Shown: in pieces, positions 22,603 to 31,524 of the stretch
How the letters are laid out: every line of letters starts with the position of its first letter
Numbering within the stretch: position 1 is the first letter of the stretch
Assembly (NCBI GenBank): GCA_964649745.1
Contig: CAZYQI010000017.1
Coordinates: forward strand, 1 to 64,000
DNA: 64,000 nucleotides
Direction: 5' to 3'
Source of the DNA: CAZEHS01 sp964649745
Lineage (GTDB): Bacteria > Bacillota > Clostridia > Peptostreptococcales > Acidaminobacteraceae
The notes under the pieces: model-generated
The model's database searches: none
Seen by the model: only the letters and a program-made list of their open reading frames with translations
What the model was told of the DNA's origin: nothing
Made by a program: the position numbers and the translations under genes

Positions 22603-24789
22603 TTACGCATCCATTTTATAGATTCGCGGGTTTTCGTTAAGAAGCTGAATCAATTTTTCTTTTGGACACGGTTTTACCAGCAGGGCACGAATAGGGCTTG
22701 CCTCCACTGCCTTCTGCAGCTCGGCATCTGTGTCGGAGGTAAGCGCGAAAACCGGTGTGCTGCAGTTAATGGTCTCCTTAAGGCTGTAGCTCAGTTCAAT
22801 ACCACCGAGTCCGGGCATATGGACATCGGTGAATATGCCGTCATAAACCTCGATTTGAGCTAATTCCAGGGCCTCAAAGCCGTTGGAGGCAAAGGTGATC
22901 TTCCAGGGCAGTGATTTTAACATGCGTTTTATAACGGCCTGATTAATCACGCTGTCTTCGGCGAAAAGCAGGTTGTAGATTTTTTCGGACTCATCCGGAG
23001 ATGGGGTTAGAACAATCCTATCTTCAGGAATGTTCTCCATGGGAACCTTCAGACGTAAAATCCACTGGAAATCCAGACGTTCCAAGGTGATAGGGGCTCC
23101 CATGAACGCACATAGCTTTTGGATCAACAGCAGCTTCATAGGGTCCGGTTTCCATGGCTTTGTAAGATAATCTCCCAGATGGCCCCAACGTTCCAAAAGC
23201 TCTCTGGCGTCATGATCCGGAATCTTAAAATCCAGAAGCTGTGTCAGATGACCGTCTTCATACCCTATGGTCATGTACAGAAGCCCGGTGCCGCTGTCTT
23301 TAAGATAGCTGTGAACCAGTTGAAGGATCTGCATCAGGTGATGCAGGTCCCCTTTTAGATAGCGGATGTCCCCAAGGCTTTCGGAAGCGGTCCAGACAAT
23401 CTCGGGATGTGTCCGTTCTTTCAGTGCATTCAGATAAGTATCCAAGGGAAAAGCCTCAATCTGAGCGTTCATTTTTCCGGCTTCAAGCTTTGAAAAATCG
23501 AGGATTCGCGTGACGGTTTCCAGCAGTTCCTCTGCTCCGGTGAGGATTTCTCTGGCATCCCCAGACTGCTCCTCGTCGCAGGCATCACTTTGTAACTGGT
23601 GTGCAGCCCCCAAAATTCCCATCAGGGGGGTGCGGATCTCATGACTCATGTCGGAGAGATTCCGCGTAATCGATTCCCGGGCATTGACGGCAGTTTTCAA
23701 GGCCCGACCGGCTTCGGTGATTCGGCGGTCGATATCCGTTACATCTCTGAAAAGGTAGAGGGTACTGACAGAGTCGTTGTTATAGCCTTTGAGGGGAAAT
23801 GCGGTTATCTGCCAGCTGTTCATGGCATCATTGCTGCCAGTCAGCAAACAAAAGGGAGAACGTGTGGCATTTATAATGGCATCTCCGGAGTAACCCAAGG
23901 CACTGAACAGCTCTACCGCATGTTTACCCTCCACCTGTTGGGCTGTCAGTCTGAAGAGCTTAAGGAAGGCTTTGTTATGTTCAATGATGGCACCGTTGGC
24001 GTTTACAATCATGAGCCCATCAAAAATCGTATCATAAAGCAGATCTTTGGTGATGGGGCCGATCTCAAAGACTCTGGGGTGGAAAATGCTTTGACAGAAA
24101 ACAATGGCGACAATCACAAAGGTAAAGGGGGTAAGGTCTGGCATTGAAGGGATCATGCCGCTTATGGTCAGCAAATTGATGAGCAGGGCGGCAAGAATGC
24201 CTGTAACCAGCACCATGGACTGGTGCCGATAACCGGCGGATTCGCTTTGGAGATGGTGCAGGATCACAAGAACAGCACTGAGAATGAGCAGGTAGGAATA
24301 CATGCTGTGTATCCAGAATCCTATCGTGAAGGTTCCGCTGACGCGTGTGTAGTTCCCCAGCTCAAGAAAACGGACCGACCGATAAAAGAGATGATGATGT
24401 GAATTTGTGGCAACGAGGCTCAGGGTGATCAGGGGAACGACAAAAAGGGAGATGCGGATCGGAATCCTCAGATGCCTCATAAGAGTGTAGTGTTCCAGTA
24501 TAAAGAAGAAGATTGAAACGGGCACAAGGCATATTCCGATGAACATCAGGTTATGAAAAAACAGCTTGTAACCATGATCCGTTACGATAAGGGAAACAGC
24601 CTGCATGAATGTCCAAAGGGAAATGGAGGATAAGAGCACCGCAAGCCAGACGGCTTCGCCGGTATTCCGTTTCATAATGGACTGGACACTCAAGAAAAGC
24701 GCCAATGCACCGATTGAGATCAGACACCCTAAGTAAACCAGACCTTCCAAAGGAACCTCCAAAGCGTTCAGCGTGATTTCATCCTTCAT
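22603..24789 (-). CDS. membrane hybrid histidine kinase with degenerate ATPase domain
   Basis: 728 residues. The N terminus has seven predicted helices (about 15-235, histidine kinase N-terminal 7TM type), then a PAS domain (about 245-345), a HisKA domain with His383 in DMSHEIRTP, an ATPase-like region (about 450-590) and a receiver with Asp655 in FTDVHMPG. In the ATPase region the N box reads LMQILQLVHSYLKDSG, lacking the Asn that holds magnesium, and no DxGxG or GxGLGL box is found. It probably cannot make its own phosphate, so it may work as a phosphatase, a relay acceptor or a partner of the other hybrid kinase. Followed after 17 bp by the dual receiver gene. Confidence 0.88.
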   Translation of the reverse strand: MKDEITLNALEVPLEGLVYLGCLISIGALALFLSVQSIMKRNTGEAVWLAVLLSSISLWTFMQAVSLIVTDHGYKLFFHNLMFIGICLVPVSIFFFILEHYTLMRHLRIPIRISLFVVPLITLSLVATNSHHHLFYRSVRFLELGNYTRVSGTFTIGFWIHSMYSYLLILSAVLVILHHLQSESAGYRHQSMVLVTGILAALLINLLTISGMIPSMPDLTPFTFVIVAIVFCQSIFHPRVFEIGPITKDLLYDTIFDGLMIVNANGAIIEHNKAFLKLFRLTAQQVEGKHAVELFSALGYSGDAIINATRSPFCLLTGSNDAMNSWQITAFPLKGYNNDSVSTLYLFRDVTDIDRRITEAGRALKTAVNARESITRNLSDMSHEIRTPLMGILGAAHQLQSDACDEEQSGDAREILTGAEELLETVTRILDFSKLEAGKMNAQIEAFPLDTYLNALKERTHPEIVWTASESLGDIRYLKGDLHHLMQILQLVHSYLKDSGTGLLYMTIGYEDGHLTQLLDFKIPDHDARELLERWGHLGDYLTKPWKPDPMKLLLIQKLCAFMGAPITLERLDFQWILRLKVPMENIPEDRIVLTPSPDESEKIYNLLFAEDSVINQAVIKRMLKSLPWKITFASNGFEALELAQIEVYDGIFTDVHMPGLGGIELSYSLKETINCSTPVFALTSDTDAELQKAVEASPIRALLVKPCPKEKLIQLLNENPRIYKMDA

Positions 24790-24849
24790 CTATTTATTAC
24801 CCTTTTGGTGTCTGTGAAACAGAAATCTTTCTACTTGAAGGCCTGAATC

Positions 24850-24858
24850 TGATACAAT
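24850..24858 (+). promoter_or_regulatory. extended -10 promoter of the YhaM-type gene
   Basis: TG-A-TACAAT at 24850-24858, about 40 bp before the start codon, with only a weak -35 (TTCTAC, 18 bp upstream). Confidence 0.45.
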
Positions 24859-24897
24859 TGAATCGACTGCCGATACTACCTGTTGAAGGAGAATTCA

Positions 24898-25851
24898 ATG
24901 ATTGATAAGAAAATATCTGAAATCGTTGCAGGGGATGAAGTTCAAGGCTTTTTTCTGATAAGGGAATGCTCGCCGCGAGTTTCGTCCGGGAATAAGCTTT
25001 ACCTGGACATACAGCTTATGGACAGCAGTGGCGAACTCAATTCAAAATACTGGGAAGCGCAGGAGGCCGACGTTCAGTCTTTTACAGCCGGAACCATCGT
25101 TAAACTGCGGGGTACGGTTCAACTGTTTCAGAACAAGCTGCAGCTCAGGATTGCCAAGATACGCCCTTCGGTTGAAGCGGATGGTGTGCGGACAGAGGAT
25201 TTTGTCGCATCGGCGCCTTGGGATGCCAAGTGGATGCTGGAGCAGATAGAAGGCTATGTTAATGCAATGACCGTCGAAGATTTGAAAAAATTGTGTTGTG
25301 CCTTCCTGGACACCTATCATGACCGGTTGCTGTACTATCCGGCGGCAAAATCCAATCATCACGCCATTCGCAGCGGTTTGCTCTATCATGTGCTCAGAAT
25401 GCTGCAGTCCGGTGAAAAGCTGCTGATGGTTTACACCCATCTGAACCGTGATCTTTTGTATACAGGGGTTATTCTGCATGATCTGGCAAAAATAGAAGAG
25501 ATGGATGCGGGTGAATTGGGCATGGTCACCTCTTATACGAAAACAGGGCAGATGTTGGGACACCTTATTCAGGGGATAACCTTAGTGGACAGGCTTGGCA
25601 AGGAGCTGGGGGTTTCCGAGGAATGGCTCCTTCTTGTTGAGCATATGATCCTTACACACCATTATGAGCCTGAGTTTGGAAGTCCCAAGAAGCCCATGAT
25701 TCCGGAGGGGGAGCTGCTACATTTTCTGGATATGATCGATGCCCGGATGTACGATATGCAGAACGCCCTTGGTTCTGTTGAACCGGGCCAGTTCTCCGAG
25801 CCTGTGTGGGCCCTGGACAAACGACGCCTGTACAAGTCGGCTCTTGAATAA
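24898..25851 (+). CDS. yhaM: 3'-5' exoribonuclease YhaM-type
   Basis: 317 residues: an N-terminal OB-fold nucleic acid domain (about 15-90) and a C-terminal HD domain (about 155-280) with metal ligands in KSNHHAIRSGLLYH, VILHDLAKIEE and HMILTHH. That is the YhaM layout, at the usual length of about 314 residues. The enzyme trims single-stranded RNA (and DNA) 3' ends in low-GC Gram-positives. ATG at 24898 follows GAAGGAG. The stop is 11 bp before the MscS gene. Confidence 0.92.
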   Translation: MIDKKISEIVAGDEVQGFFLIRECSPRVSSGNKLYLDIQLMDSSGELNSKYWEAQEADVQSFTAGTIVKLRGTVQLFQNKLQLRIAKIRPSVEADGVRTEDFVASAPWDAKWMLEQIEGYVNAMTVEDLKKLCCAFLDTYHDRLLYYPAAKSNHHAIRSGLLYHVLRMLQSGEKLLMVYTHLNRDLLYTGVILHDLAKIEEMDAGELGMVTSYTKTGQMLGHLIQGITLVDRLGKELGVSEEWLLLVEHMILTHHYEPEFGSPKKPMIPEGELLHFLDMIDARMYDMQNALGSVEPGQFSEPVWALDKRRLYKSALE

Positions 25852-25862
25852 GGAGGGAGACC

Positions 25863-26921
25863 ATGGCTGGGTTGGACAATCTGCTGTTGGAGATTCAAAA
25901 GGCACCTGAATTGTGGCTAGGCGCGGCGGTAGCCCTCGCAGGCTCCATTCTTTTGTGCGGCCTGGCTTCGGAGCTGGTTCTTTGGATGCTTCGGGGCGTT
26001 TTCAGGGGAGTGGACAAAGATACGTGGAATTCCCTGAGAGACTCGTTTAAAAAGCCCTTGGCCGTATTTCTGATGCTTTTGGGAATATACGGGACCCTGG
26101 AGCTCTTGCCGCTTTCTCCTAAAACAGACCTGTTGCTGGCTCGGGGGTTGAAAATTGGGTTTATTCTTACGGCGGCATATGGTGCCTACCATCTGGAAGG
26201 TGTACTGGCGGCGCTGTTCGGTAAATTGAATGCCCGAATGAACCTCCAGAGCAGTGAGCTGCTGAAACAATTCTCCTTACGCGTCATCCGCTTTGTAGTG
26301 GCAGTGCTTGCGGCGACACTGGTGGCCGATCAGTTTGGAATCAACGCGGGGAGCATTGTGGCGGGCCTTGGGATAGCAGGACTGGCAGTGGCGCTGGCAG
26401 CTCAGGATACCTTGGCCAACATTTTTGCCGGTATTGTCCTCATCATGGATAAGCCCTTTGATGTGGGAGAGCTGGTGCAGGTGGAAAACCACACCGGCAT
26501 CGTGGAGAACATCAATTTCAGAAGTACCCGGATACGTTTGTTGACCCAGGAATTGGTCACCATCCCGAACTCGGCCATCGCCAAAGGGCCTATCACGAAT
26601 CTGACCCGGCGTAATCAGCGGAAGGCTGAGGTGAGGCTGGAGCTTGGAAAGGGTGTCCATCGAAAGGCACTGTTGGAATTCATCGACGAACTGGAGGGAA
26701 TCCTGCGGAATACCGACGGGATCGATCCTGCCACGGTGCTGGTGCGACTGGAATCCTATGCGGTGACCGGGCCGGTTCTGAATCTCACCTTTATGACAGA
26801 CACCGCTGAGTGGGAAGAATACGTAACCATCCGTCAGGAAGCGGTGCTGTCCCTGATGGAGGCCCTTGAACGGAACGAGATTAAAACAGCCCGCCAACGG
26901 GTTCAAATTGAAACAATTTAG
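25863..26921 (+). CDS. small-conductance mechanosensitive channel (MscS family)
   Basis: 352 residues. Three or four N-terminal helices (about 15-190) end in the pore helix GLGIAGLAVALAAQDTLANIFAG, followed by the beta domain (FDVGELVQVENHTGIVENINFRSTRIR) and an alpha/beta C-terminal cage. These features are typical of MscS. The channel opens on membrane tension and lets out solutes on hypo-osmotic shock. AAGGAGGG precedes the ATG. It lies between yhaM and plsC, all closely spaced and probably co-transcribed. Confidence 0.94.
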   Translation: MAGLDNLLLEIQKAPELWLGAAVALAGSILLCGLASELVLWMLRGVFRGVDKDTWNSLRDSFKKPLAVFLMLLGIYGTLELLPLSPKTDLLLARGLKIGFILTAAYGAYHLEGVLAALFGKLNARMNLQSSELLKQFSLRVIRFVVAVLAATLVADQFGINAGSIVAGLGIAGLAVALAAQDTLANIFAGIVLIMDKPFDVGELVQVENHTGIVENINFRSTRIRLLTQELVTIPNSAIAKGPITNLTRRNQRKAEVRLELGKGVHRKALLEFIDELEGILRNTDGIDPATVLVRLESYAVTGPVLNLTFMTDTAEWEEYVTIRQEAVLSLMEALERNEIKTARQRVQIETI

Positions 26922-26933
26922 GGACGGAGTATT

Positions 26934-27656
26934 ATGCGTACGATAAAGATGTTCTTTATTTTGATATACAGCCTGCTCTGGACCCTGCCCAGCTTTCCCC
27001 GGGCCCTTCGTCTGCATAGGGAAGGGCGGCAGACGGAGCTGCAGGCCATGCTCACCCGGCTGGGCAACGGCTGGGGAAGGATGCTGGTGGAGGGGACAGG
27101 CAGCACGGTTACAGTGGAAGGGGCAGAAAATGTTCCTCGCGACAGAGCGGTGGTCATTGTGGCCAACCACCAAGGCTATTTTGATATTCCGGTTCTCCTG
27201 GGGTACTTTCCAAAGGCCGCCGCGTACATTGCTAAAGCGGGGGTTCGTCAGGTGCCGATCCTGGGTAAATGGAATGAACTGTACGGTACGGTGTTCATCA
27301 ACCGGGGAAATCCCAGGGAAGCCCTCAAGGCTATACAAAAGGGTGCCGAACGGGTTAAGGAAGGCTATTCCCTCGTTATTTTCCCGGAGGGGACACGGAG
27401 TCCCGACGGTCATGTGCTATCCTTCAAGCCGGGGGCTCTTAAGCTGGCCCAAAAGAGCGGCGCCCCTATTGTTCCGGTCACCCTTGTCAATACCCGTACC
27501 ATCATGGTGAAGGGAAGCCTCCGCATACGAAAGGCCAACATCCGGGTAATCATCGGCAAGCCCATCGAATCAGATTCCGATGGCAGCGTGGATCTGGCAC
27601 AGATGATCCAGGAACAGATAGCTGCCAATATTGAAAAGTGGCAGGAATTTGAGTGA
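26934..27656 (+). CDS. plsC: 1-acyl-sn-glycerol-3-phosphate acyltransferase
   Basis: 240 residues. The acyltransferase motifs occur in order: NHQGYFDIP (HX4D-type catalytic motif, His-Gln-Gly-Tyr-Phe-Asp), VFINRGN, VIFPEGTRS (glycerophosphate binding) and GAPIVPVTLVNT. An N-terminal hydrophobic segment (about 5-22) places it at the membrane. It adds the second acyl chain to make phosphatidic acid. The gene begins 12 bp after mscS. Confidence 0.93.
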   Translation: MRTIKMFFILIYSLLWTLPSFPRALRLHREGRQTELQAMLTRLGNGWGRMLVEGTGSTVTVEGAENVPRDRAVVIVANHQGYFDIPVLLGYFPKAAAYIAKAGVRQVPILGKWNELYGTVFINRGNPREALKAIQKGAERVKEGYSLVIFPEGTRSPDGHVLSFKPGALKLAQKSGAPIVPVTLVNTRTIMVKGSLRIRKANIRVIIGKPIESDSDGSVDLAQMIQEQIAANIEKWQEFE

Positions 27657-27676
27657 AAAAGATCAAAAAAATATTA

Positions 27677-27718
27677 AAGCAATTTCCTGAAAACGATTTC
27701 AGGAGGTTGCTTTTGTTT
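27677..27718 (+). terminator. terminator after plsC
   Basis: AAGCAA-TT-TCCTGAAA pairs with TTTCAGGA-GG-TTGCTT (27677 to 27712) and is followed by TTGTTT. It separates plsC from the helicase leader. Confidence 0.85.
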
Positions 27719-27896
27719 GCATTTTCAGTTATGATTGAAAGGTTGGACGCACTCCGTTATAGTTGCCAGTTTCTGTCGCGAGCCGCTTTTTTTCGTGCTG
27801 CAGGTCGCATCAATCTGGGAGAGCGTCCGGAATTCGCCTCATCGAAGAGGCTATCCGCTGCGCACCGACCGTGCCACGAGAAAGAGAGGAACTCAT

Positions 27897-29474
27897 TTGA
27901 CATTTCAAGAGCTTAATTTGCATGCAGAAATCCTTCAAGCCGTTACAGACATGGGCTTTGAAGAACCTACGCCCATTCAGGCGCAGACAATCCCCCTCAT
28001 CATGGAGGGCCATGACCTGGTAGGTCAGGCTCAGACAGGTACAGGGAAAACCGCCGCTTTTGGTATTCCGGCACTCCAAATGGTAGATGCCAACGAAAGA
28101 GGCACACAGGTGCTGATCCTCAGCCCTACCAGAGAACTGGCCATCCAGATTTCAGAAGAAATCAACCACCTGGGCAAGCATAAACGAAAAATCAAGACCT
28201 GCGCCATTTATGGCGGTGAGAAAATCGACCGTCAGTTCATCCGGCTTTCCAAGGGTGTTCAGATTGTTGCAGGAACACCGGGCCGCATCATGGATCACCT
28301 CCGCAGAGGCACCCTGGTGCTGAACAAGCTTAAAATGGTGATCCTGGACGAGGCCGATGAAATGCTGAAAATGGGCTTCCGCGAGGATATTGAAACCATT
28401 CTCAGCGAAGTGAACACCGATCATCAGACCCTGCTCTTTTCCGCAACCATGGCCAAGGAGATCCTGGACCTGGTTCATAAATACCAAAAAACGCCTAAAA
28501 TCATCAAAGTGGCGTCCAAGCAATTGACGGTGGAAAGCGTAGACCAGTTCTACCTGAGAGTTCGGGACAGCGAAAAGACAGAAATCCTCACCCGACTTCT
28601 GGATATCCACCAGCCCAAGCTTTCCGTTGTTTTCTGCAACACCAAGCGCAAGGTTGACGATATCGTGTTGAATCTCCAGACCCGGGGCTATGCCAGCGAC
28701 AAGATTCACGGCGACATGGTTCAGACCCAGCGGGATATCGTGATGGGCAAATTCAGAAGCGGTATGACTCGAATCCTGGTTGCCACGGACGTAATGGCCC
28801 GGGGAATCGACGTTGATGATATCGAATGTGTTTTCAACTACGATCTGCCCTTGGACGAGGAGTTCTACGTTCACCGTATCGGCCGAACAGGCCGCGCCGG
28901 CCGTACCGGAAAAGCCTTCAGCTTCGCGGACCGCAATGATTCATTCCGGATTCGCCGGATTGAGTCCTACGCAAAGACGCGGATTGTCAAGCAGGAAGTG
29001 CCTACGGTTAAGGATGCAGAACGGGTTAAAAATAACCTGTTCCTTTATGAGGTTAAGAACGCCATCGACGAGGGCGATTTGAAGCCGTATAAAGAAATGA
29101 TCCGCGAACTGAGGGATATGGGCTTCGACGATGCCGATATTGCTGCCGGTCTTATCAAGCTTCAGGTAAAGAAAACCAAAAGCAAGGAATCCGATGCGGA
29201 TCCCTTTGAGCATACAGGCGCTTCTGCCGGCAACGTCCGGTTCTACATCAACCAGGGCCGAAAGCAGCAGCTTCGCCCCAAAATGCTTCTGGATTCCCTT
29301 CGGGTTGAAGCCGGGGTGCCGCCCAGAGCGGTGGGCAACATCGACATTTTCGAGAAGTTCACCTTCTTCGAAGTGACCCGGGAGTGTGCCGATTCTGTGT
29401 TCAACAGCATGAGCGGCAGTATTCTTCAGGGCAAAAAGGTTTTGGTAGAGCCCGCTTCGGCACGACAGTCTTAA
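27897..29474 (+). CDS. DEAD-box RNA helicase with DbpA-type RNA-binding domain
   Basis: 525 residues from the TTG at 27897 (AGAGAGGA six bases upstream, and homology begins there with MTFQELNLHAEIL). The helicase core has the Q motif PTPIQAQTIP, AQTGTGKT, PTRELAIQ, DEADEM, SATM, and HRIGRTGRAGRTG. Residues about 445-525 form an RRM-like DbpA/CsdA RNA-binding domain. Such enzymes remodel rRNA or mRNA in ribosome assembly and cold growth. A leader of about 170 nt lies between the preceding terminator and the start; long leaders are common for cold-induced helicases. Whether it is DbpA, CshA or DeaD proper cannot be settled here. Confidence 0.92.
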   Translation: MTFQELNLHAEILQAVTDMGFEEPTPIQAQTIPLIMEGHDLVGQAQTGTGKTAAFGIPALQMVDANERGTQVLILSPTRELAIQISEEINHLGKHKRKIKTCAIYGGEKIDRQFIRLSKGVQIVAGTPGRIMDHLRRGTLVLNKLKMVILDEADEMLKMGFREDIETILSEVNTDHQTLLFSATMAKEILDLVHKYQKTPKIIKVASKQLTVESVDQFYLRVRDSEKTEILTRLLDIHQPKLSVVFCNTKRKVDDIVLNLQTRGYASDKIHGDMVQTQRDIVMGKFRSGMTRILVATDVMARGIDVDDIECVFNYDLPLDEEFYVHRIGRTGRAGRTGKAFSFADRNDSFRIRRIESYAKTRIVKQEVPTVKDAERVKNNLFLYEVKNAIDEGDLKPYKEMIRELRDMGFDDADIAAGLIKLQVKKTKSKESDADPFEHTGASAGNVRFYINQGRKQQLRPKMLLDSLRVEAGVPPRAVGNIDIFEKFTFFEVTRECADSVFNSMSGSILQGKKVLVEPASARQS

Positions 29475-29489
29475 CAATCTGACACTACG

Positions 29490-29533
29490 AAAAGCTCCGT
29501 CTCAAAGGCAACCTTTAGAGACGGAGCTTTTTT
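29490..29533. terminator. bidirectional terminator
   Basis: AAAAGCTCCGTCTC (29490-29503) pairs with GAGACGGAGCTTTT (29518-29531), followed by TT. It serves the helicase gene and, on the other strand, the convergent HD-GYP gene. Confidence 0.9.
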
Positions 29534-30620
29534 ATGGCATTTCGTAGCGGATTCCTTCAATGCGGATATCCGTTTCCTCGCTGAGATCGATGATGGCGGG
29601 CCGCATCTTCTTGGATATGGGGTCGATGGGGGCGACCACGGGCCGCAGGGGATCATTTTCATGAATGCGTACCACCAATGCCGGTTCACGGATGCTTAAG
29701 TTCACAAGTGCTCCTTCGGGGTAGGGGACGATTTTTTTGATGAATAGCTCCACCAAGTCGGGTTCAAAATGTGTCCGGCTGGATTTGGTGAGGTTCTCCA
29801 TGGCTTCCAGAGGGGGCACGGCCCGTGAATAGGTCCTGTCTGATGTCACGGCATCGTAGGTGTCCGCCACGGAAACAATTTTTGCCAGAGCATGGATATC
29901 ACTTCCGGGAACGCTGTTGGGATAACCGGTGCCATCCACCCGTTCATGATGCTGCAGGACAATCCCCTTCATGTAGGCGCTGGCGAAGGAGAAATCCTTG
30001 AACAGCTCATAGCCCTTTTGTGGGTGTTCCTTTATCTTGAGAAATTCCTGAACATCCAGTTTGCCGTTCTTCATAAACACGTTTTCGTTGATGAAGTTCA
30101 TGCCGATGTCGTGGAAGAGGGCTCCTATGAAAAGATCCTTGTAGCGGGCTTCCTCAATGCCGGCGTCCATCCCCAGAAGCAGGGATAGAATCGCCACATT
30201 GATGGAGTGTGAAACCGTGTAGATTTCACGGACCTTGATGTCCGTAAAGCTCAGGTACTGCCTGGGATTATTCTTCAGCTCGTACAGCACGTGGTCGGCC
30301 AGCTCCAGAACGTGGTTCAGGGGTCTCAAGGTGCTTTCGTCAAACTGTTTTCCCCCTTCAAAGCGAAGGCGCAGGATATCGTACATGTTGCGCATTTCCC
30401 GAGTGATATCCAGACGGAGGTCCGTGGTGATGGGGGGGATCAGCTTATTCTGGCTGAAACGGTCATTGACATACACCATGAAAACCCCCGCACCCTGAAG
30501 CTGATTGGCGGATCTTTGGGTGATGGAAGCGCCGTTCTTCAACAGAATGCGGCCGCTGAGATCATATACGTCTTCTGCCAGGTGCAGACCAATGGCATGC
30601 TCGATAGGGACTATTCTCAT
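29532..30620 (-). CDS. HD-GYP domain protein, probable cyclic di-GMP phosphodiesterase
   Basis: 362 residues. An N-terminal region (1-120) of unknown fold precedes an HD-GYP domain (about 125-300) with SHSINVAIL, GALFHDIGM, LQHHERVDGTGYP and SVADTYDAVTSDR; the HD pair and the GYP motif are intact, so activity is likely. A beta-rich C-terminal extension (about 305-362) with RPAIIDLSEE follows. It should hydrolyse c-di-GMP in the cytosol. AGAGGAG precedes the ATG. It could act on the c-di-GMP pool that controls pili and motility. Confidence 0.93.
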   Translation of the reverse strand: MRIVPIEHAIGLHLAEDVYDLSGRILLKNGASITQRSANQLQGAGVFMVYVNDRFSQNKLIPPITTDLRLDITREMRNMYDILRLRFEGGKQFDESTLRPLNHVLELADHVLYELKNNPRQYLSFTDIKVREIYTVSHSINVAILSLLLGMDAGIEEARYKDLFIGALFHDIGMNFINENVFMKNGKLDVQEFLKIKEHPQKGYELFKDFSFASAYMKGIVLQHHERVDGTGYPNSVPGSDIHALAKIVSVADTYDAVTSDRTYSRAVPPLEAMENLTKSSRTHFEPDLVELFIKKIVPYPEGALVNLSIREPALVVRIHENDPLRPVVAPIDPISKKMRPAIIDLSEETDIRIEGIRYEMP

Positions 30621-30714
30621 TGATGTCTCCTCTGAAGTGTCAAAGCACGAATGTTTTTTCGGGGTGTTGTTCGTATCGTTAAATACCCTGAATCCTCTCT
30701 ATCTATCACAAAAA

Positions 30715-30972
30715 TTATTTCGGTGAGGTTTCCTGTTCCCATTGCGAAAGCCGTTCCGTGGCCTCTGTATCTGTATTTCCACACATTTCCTCCGAGGGCT
30801 GAAGGCTTGAACAGACCTTGGGGCGCTGAGGGCTTCCGAAAATGGCGCAACGATTATCCTCTGTTAACTGGGCACATCTTATACCCGGCTGTTTTCCTTC
30901 CGGCATTCCCGGAATCGGGGAGCTTATGGAGGGGGCTATGCAGCAAGCGGCGCATCCTATTCTACATTCCAT
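30715..30972 (-). CDS. YkgJ-type cysteine cluster protein
   Basis: 85 residues, with cysteines arranged CRIGCAACC...IRCAQL...RCAIF...VCSSL...MC, the CxxCxxCC pattern of the YkgJ/UPF0153 family, which is thought to hold zinc or iron. No function is proven. GGAGG lies seven bases before the ATG. The gene is downstream of the DUF2892 gene on the same strand, with a hairpin-rich gap of 176 bp between. Confidence 0.85.
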   Translation of the reverse strand: MECRIGCAACCIAPSISSPIPGMPEGKQPGIRCAQLTEDNRCAIFGSPQRPKVCSSLQPSEEMCGNTDTEATERLSQWEQETSPK

Positions 30973-31048
30973 TTATTACCTCCGGGCTGAGCGGGACTTC
31001 CTAATGATTTTACCTCATCGGAGGGGCATGCGCAAATCCGTCGGTGGT

Positions 31049-31138
31049 CCTGAAAAAGATATCGGCGGATCGTTTTTTCAGGTGTTCGTTATAGCTGACT
31101 GACAGGAAGATACCGTCTGTCAGTCGGCAGACGGTATC
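31049..31138. promoter_or_regulatory. hairpin cluster between the DUF2892 and YkgJ-type genes
   Basis: CCTGAAAAA (31049-31057) pairs with TTTTTTCAGG (31073-31082). Next to it two stems compete: GACTGACAG (31097-31105) with CTGTCAGTC (31117-31125), or GATACCGTCTG (31109-31119) with CAGACGGTATC (31128-31138). The two cannot form together. Either terminators or an RNA switch are possible. Confidence 0.45.
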
Positions 31139-31148
31139 CTGAGCCCGT

Positions 31149-31334
31149 TCATTTCATTTTACAGGTGTTTATTCCTAAAAGCTTATACAGCCCGCAAAAG
31201 CCAAAGGCTGCGGTTGCGGCCAAAAGCACAGCGGGGATCCAGAAAAGCCAGTTGACGGTAATCGCAAGCAGGGCGCATATTGCGGCACCGATGTACCGTA
31301 TGATTTTATCCTTTGAGCCCACATTTTTTTCCAT
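31149..31334 (-). CDS. DUF2892 small membrane protein
   Basis: 61 residues with the family opening (EKNVGSKDKIIRYIGAAI) and two helices (about 13-30 and 32-50), ending in GLYKLLGINTCKMK, all typical of DUF2892/YgaP-type inner membrane proteins. Relatives are often fused to or next to rhodanese domains; none is seen here. AAAGGAGG precedes the ATG by nine bases. Confidence 0.88.
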   Translation of the reverse strand: MEKNVGSKDKIIRYIGAAICALLAITVNWLFWIPAVLLAATAAFGFCGLYKLLGINTCKMK

Positions 31335-31430
31335 TGCGAGGGCCTCCTTTCGTTAAGTCATATATACCCTGGGCGGATAGAGGATAAACAATCCGTACAT
31401 CGGCCACGGGCGTTTTAATGAAGAGAAAAT

Positions 31431-31459
31431 TTGTTATTGTTTATACAATGTGATATAAT
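31431..31459 (+). promoter_or_regulatory. promoter of typA
   Basis: TTGTTA (31431-31436), 17-bp spacer, and TATAAT (31454-31459) with an upstream TG. The start codon lies 66 bp downstream. Confidence 0.75.
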
Positions 31460-31524
31460 AGGTAGGTTGTAATGCGCTTATGATACGCACCGGCAAAAAG
31501 CCGGGAATGATAAAGGATGGGAAA

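Noticed and set aside
26277..27413. 378-codon open frame on the minus strand
   Set aside because: Opposite mscS and plsC, crossing their junction; Pro/His/Gln-rich composition typical of antisense frames.
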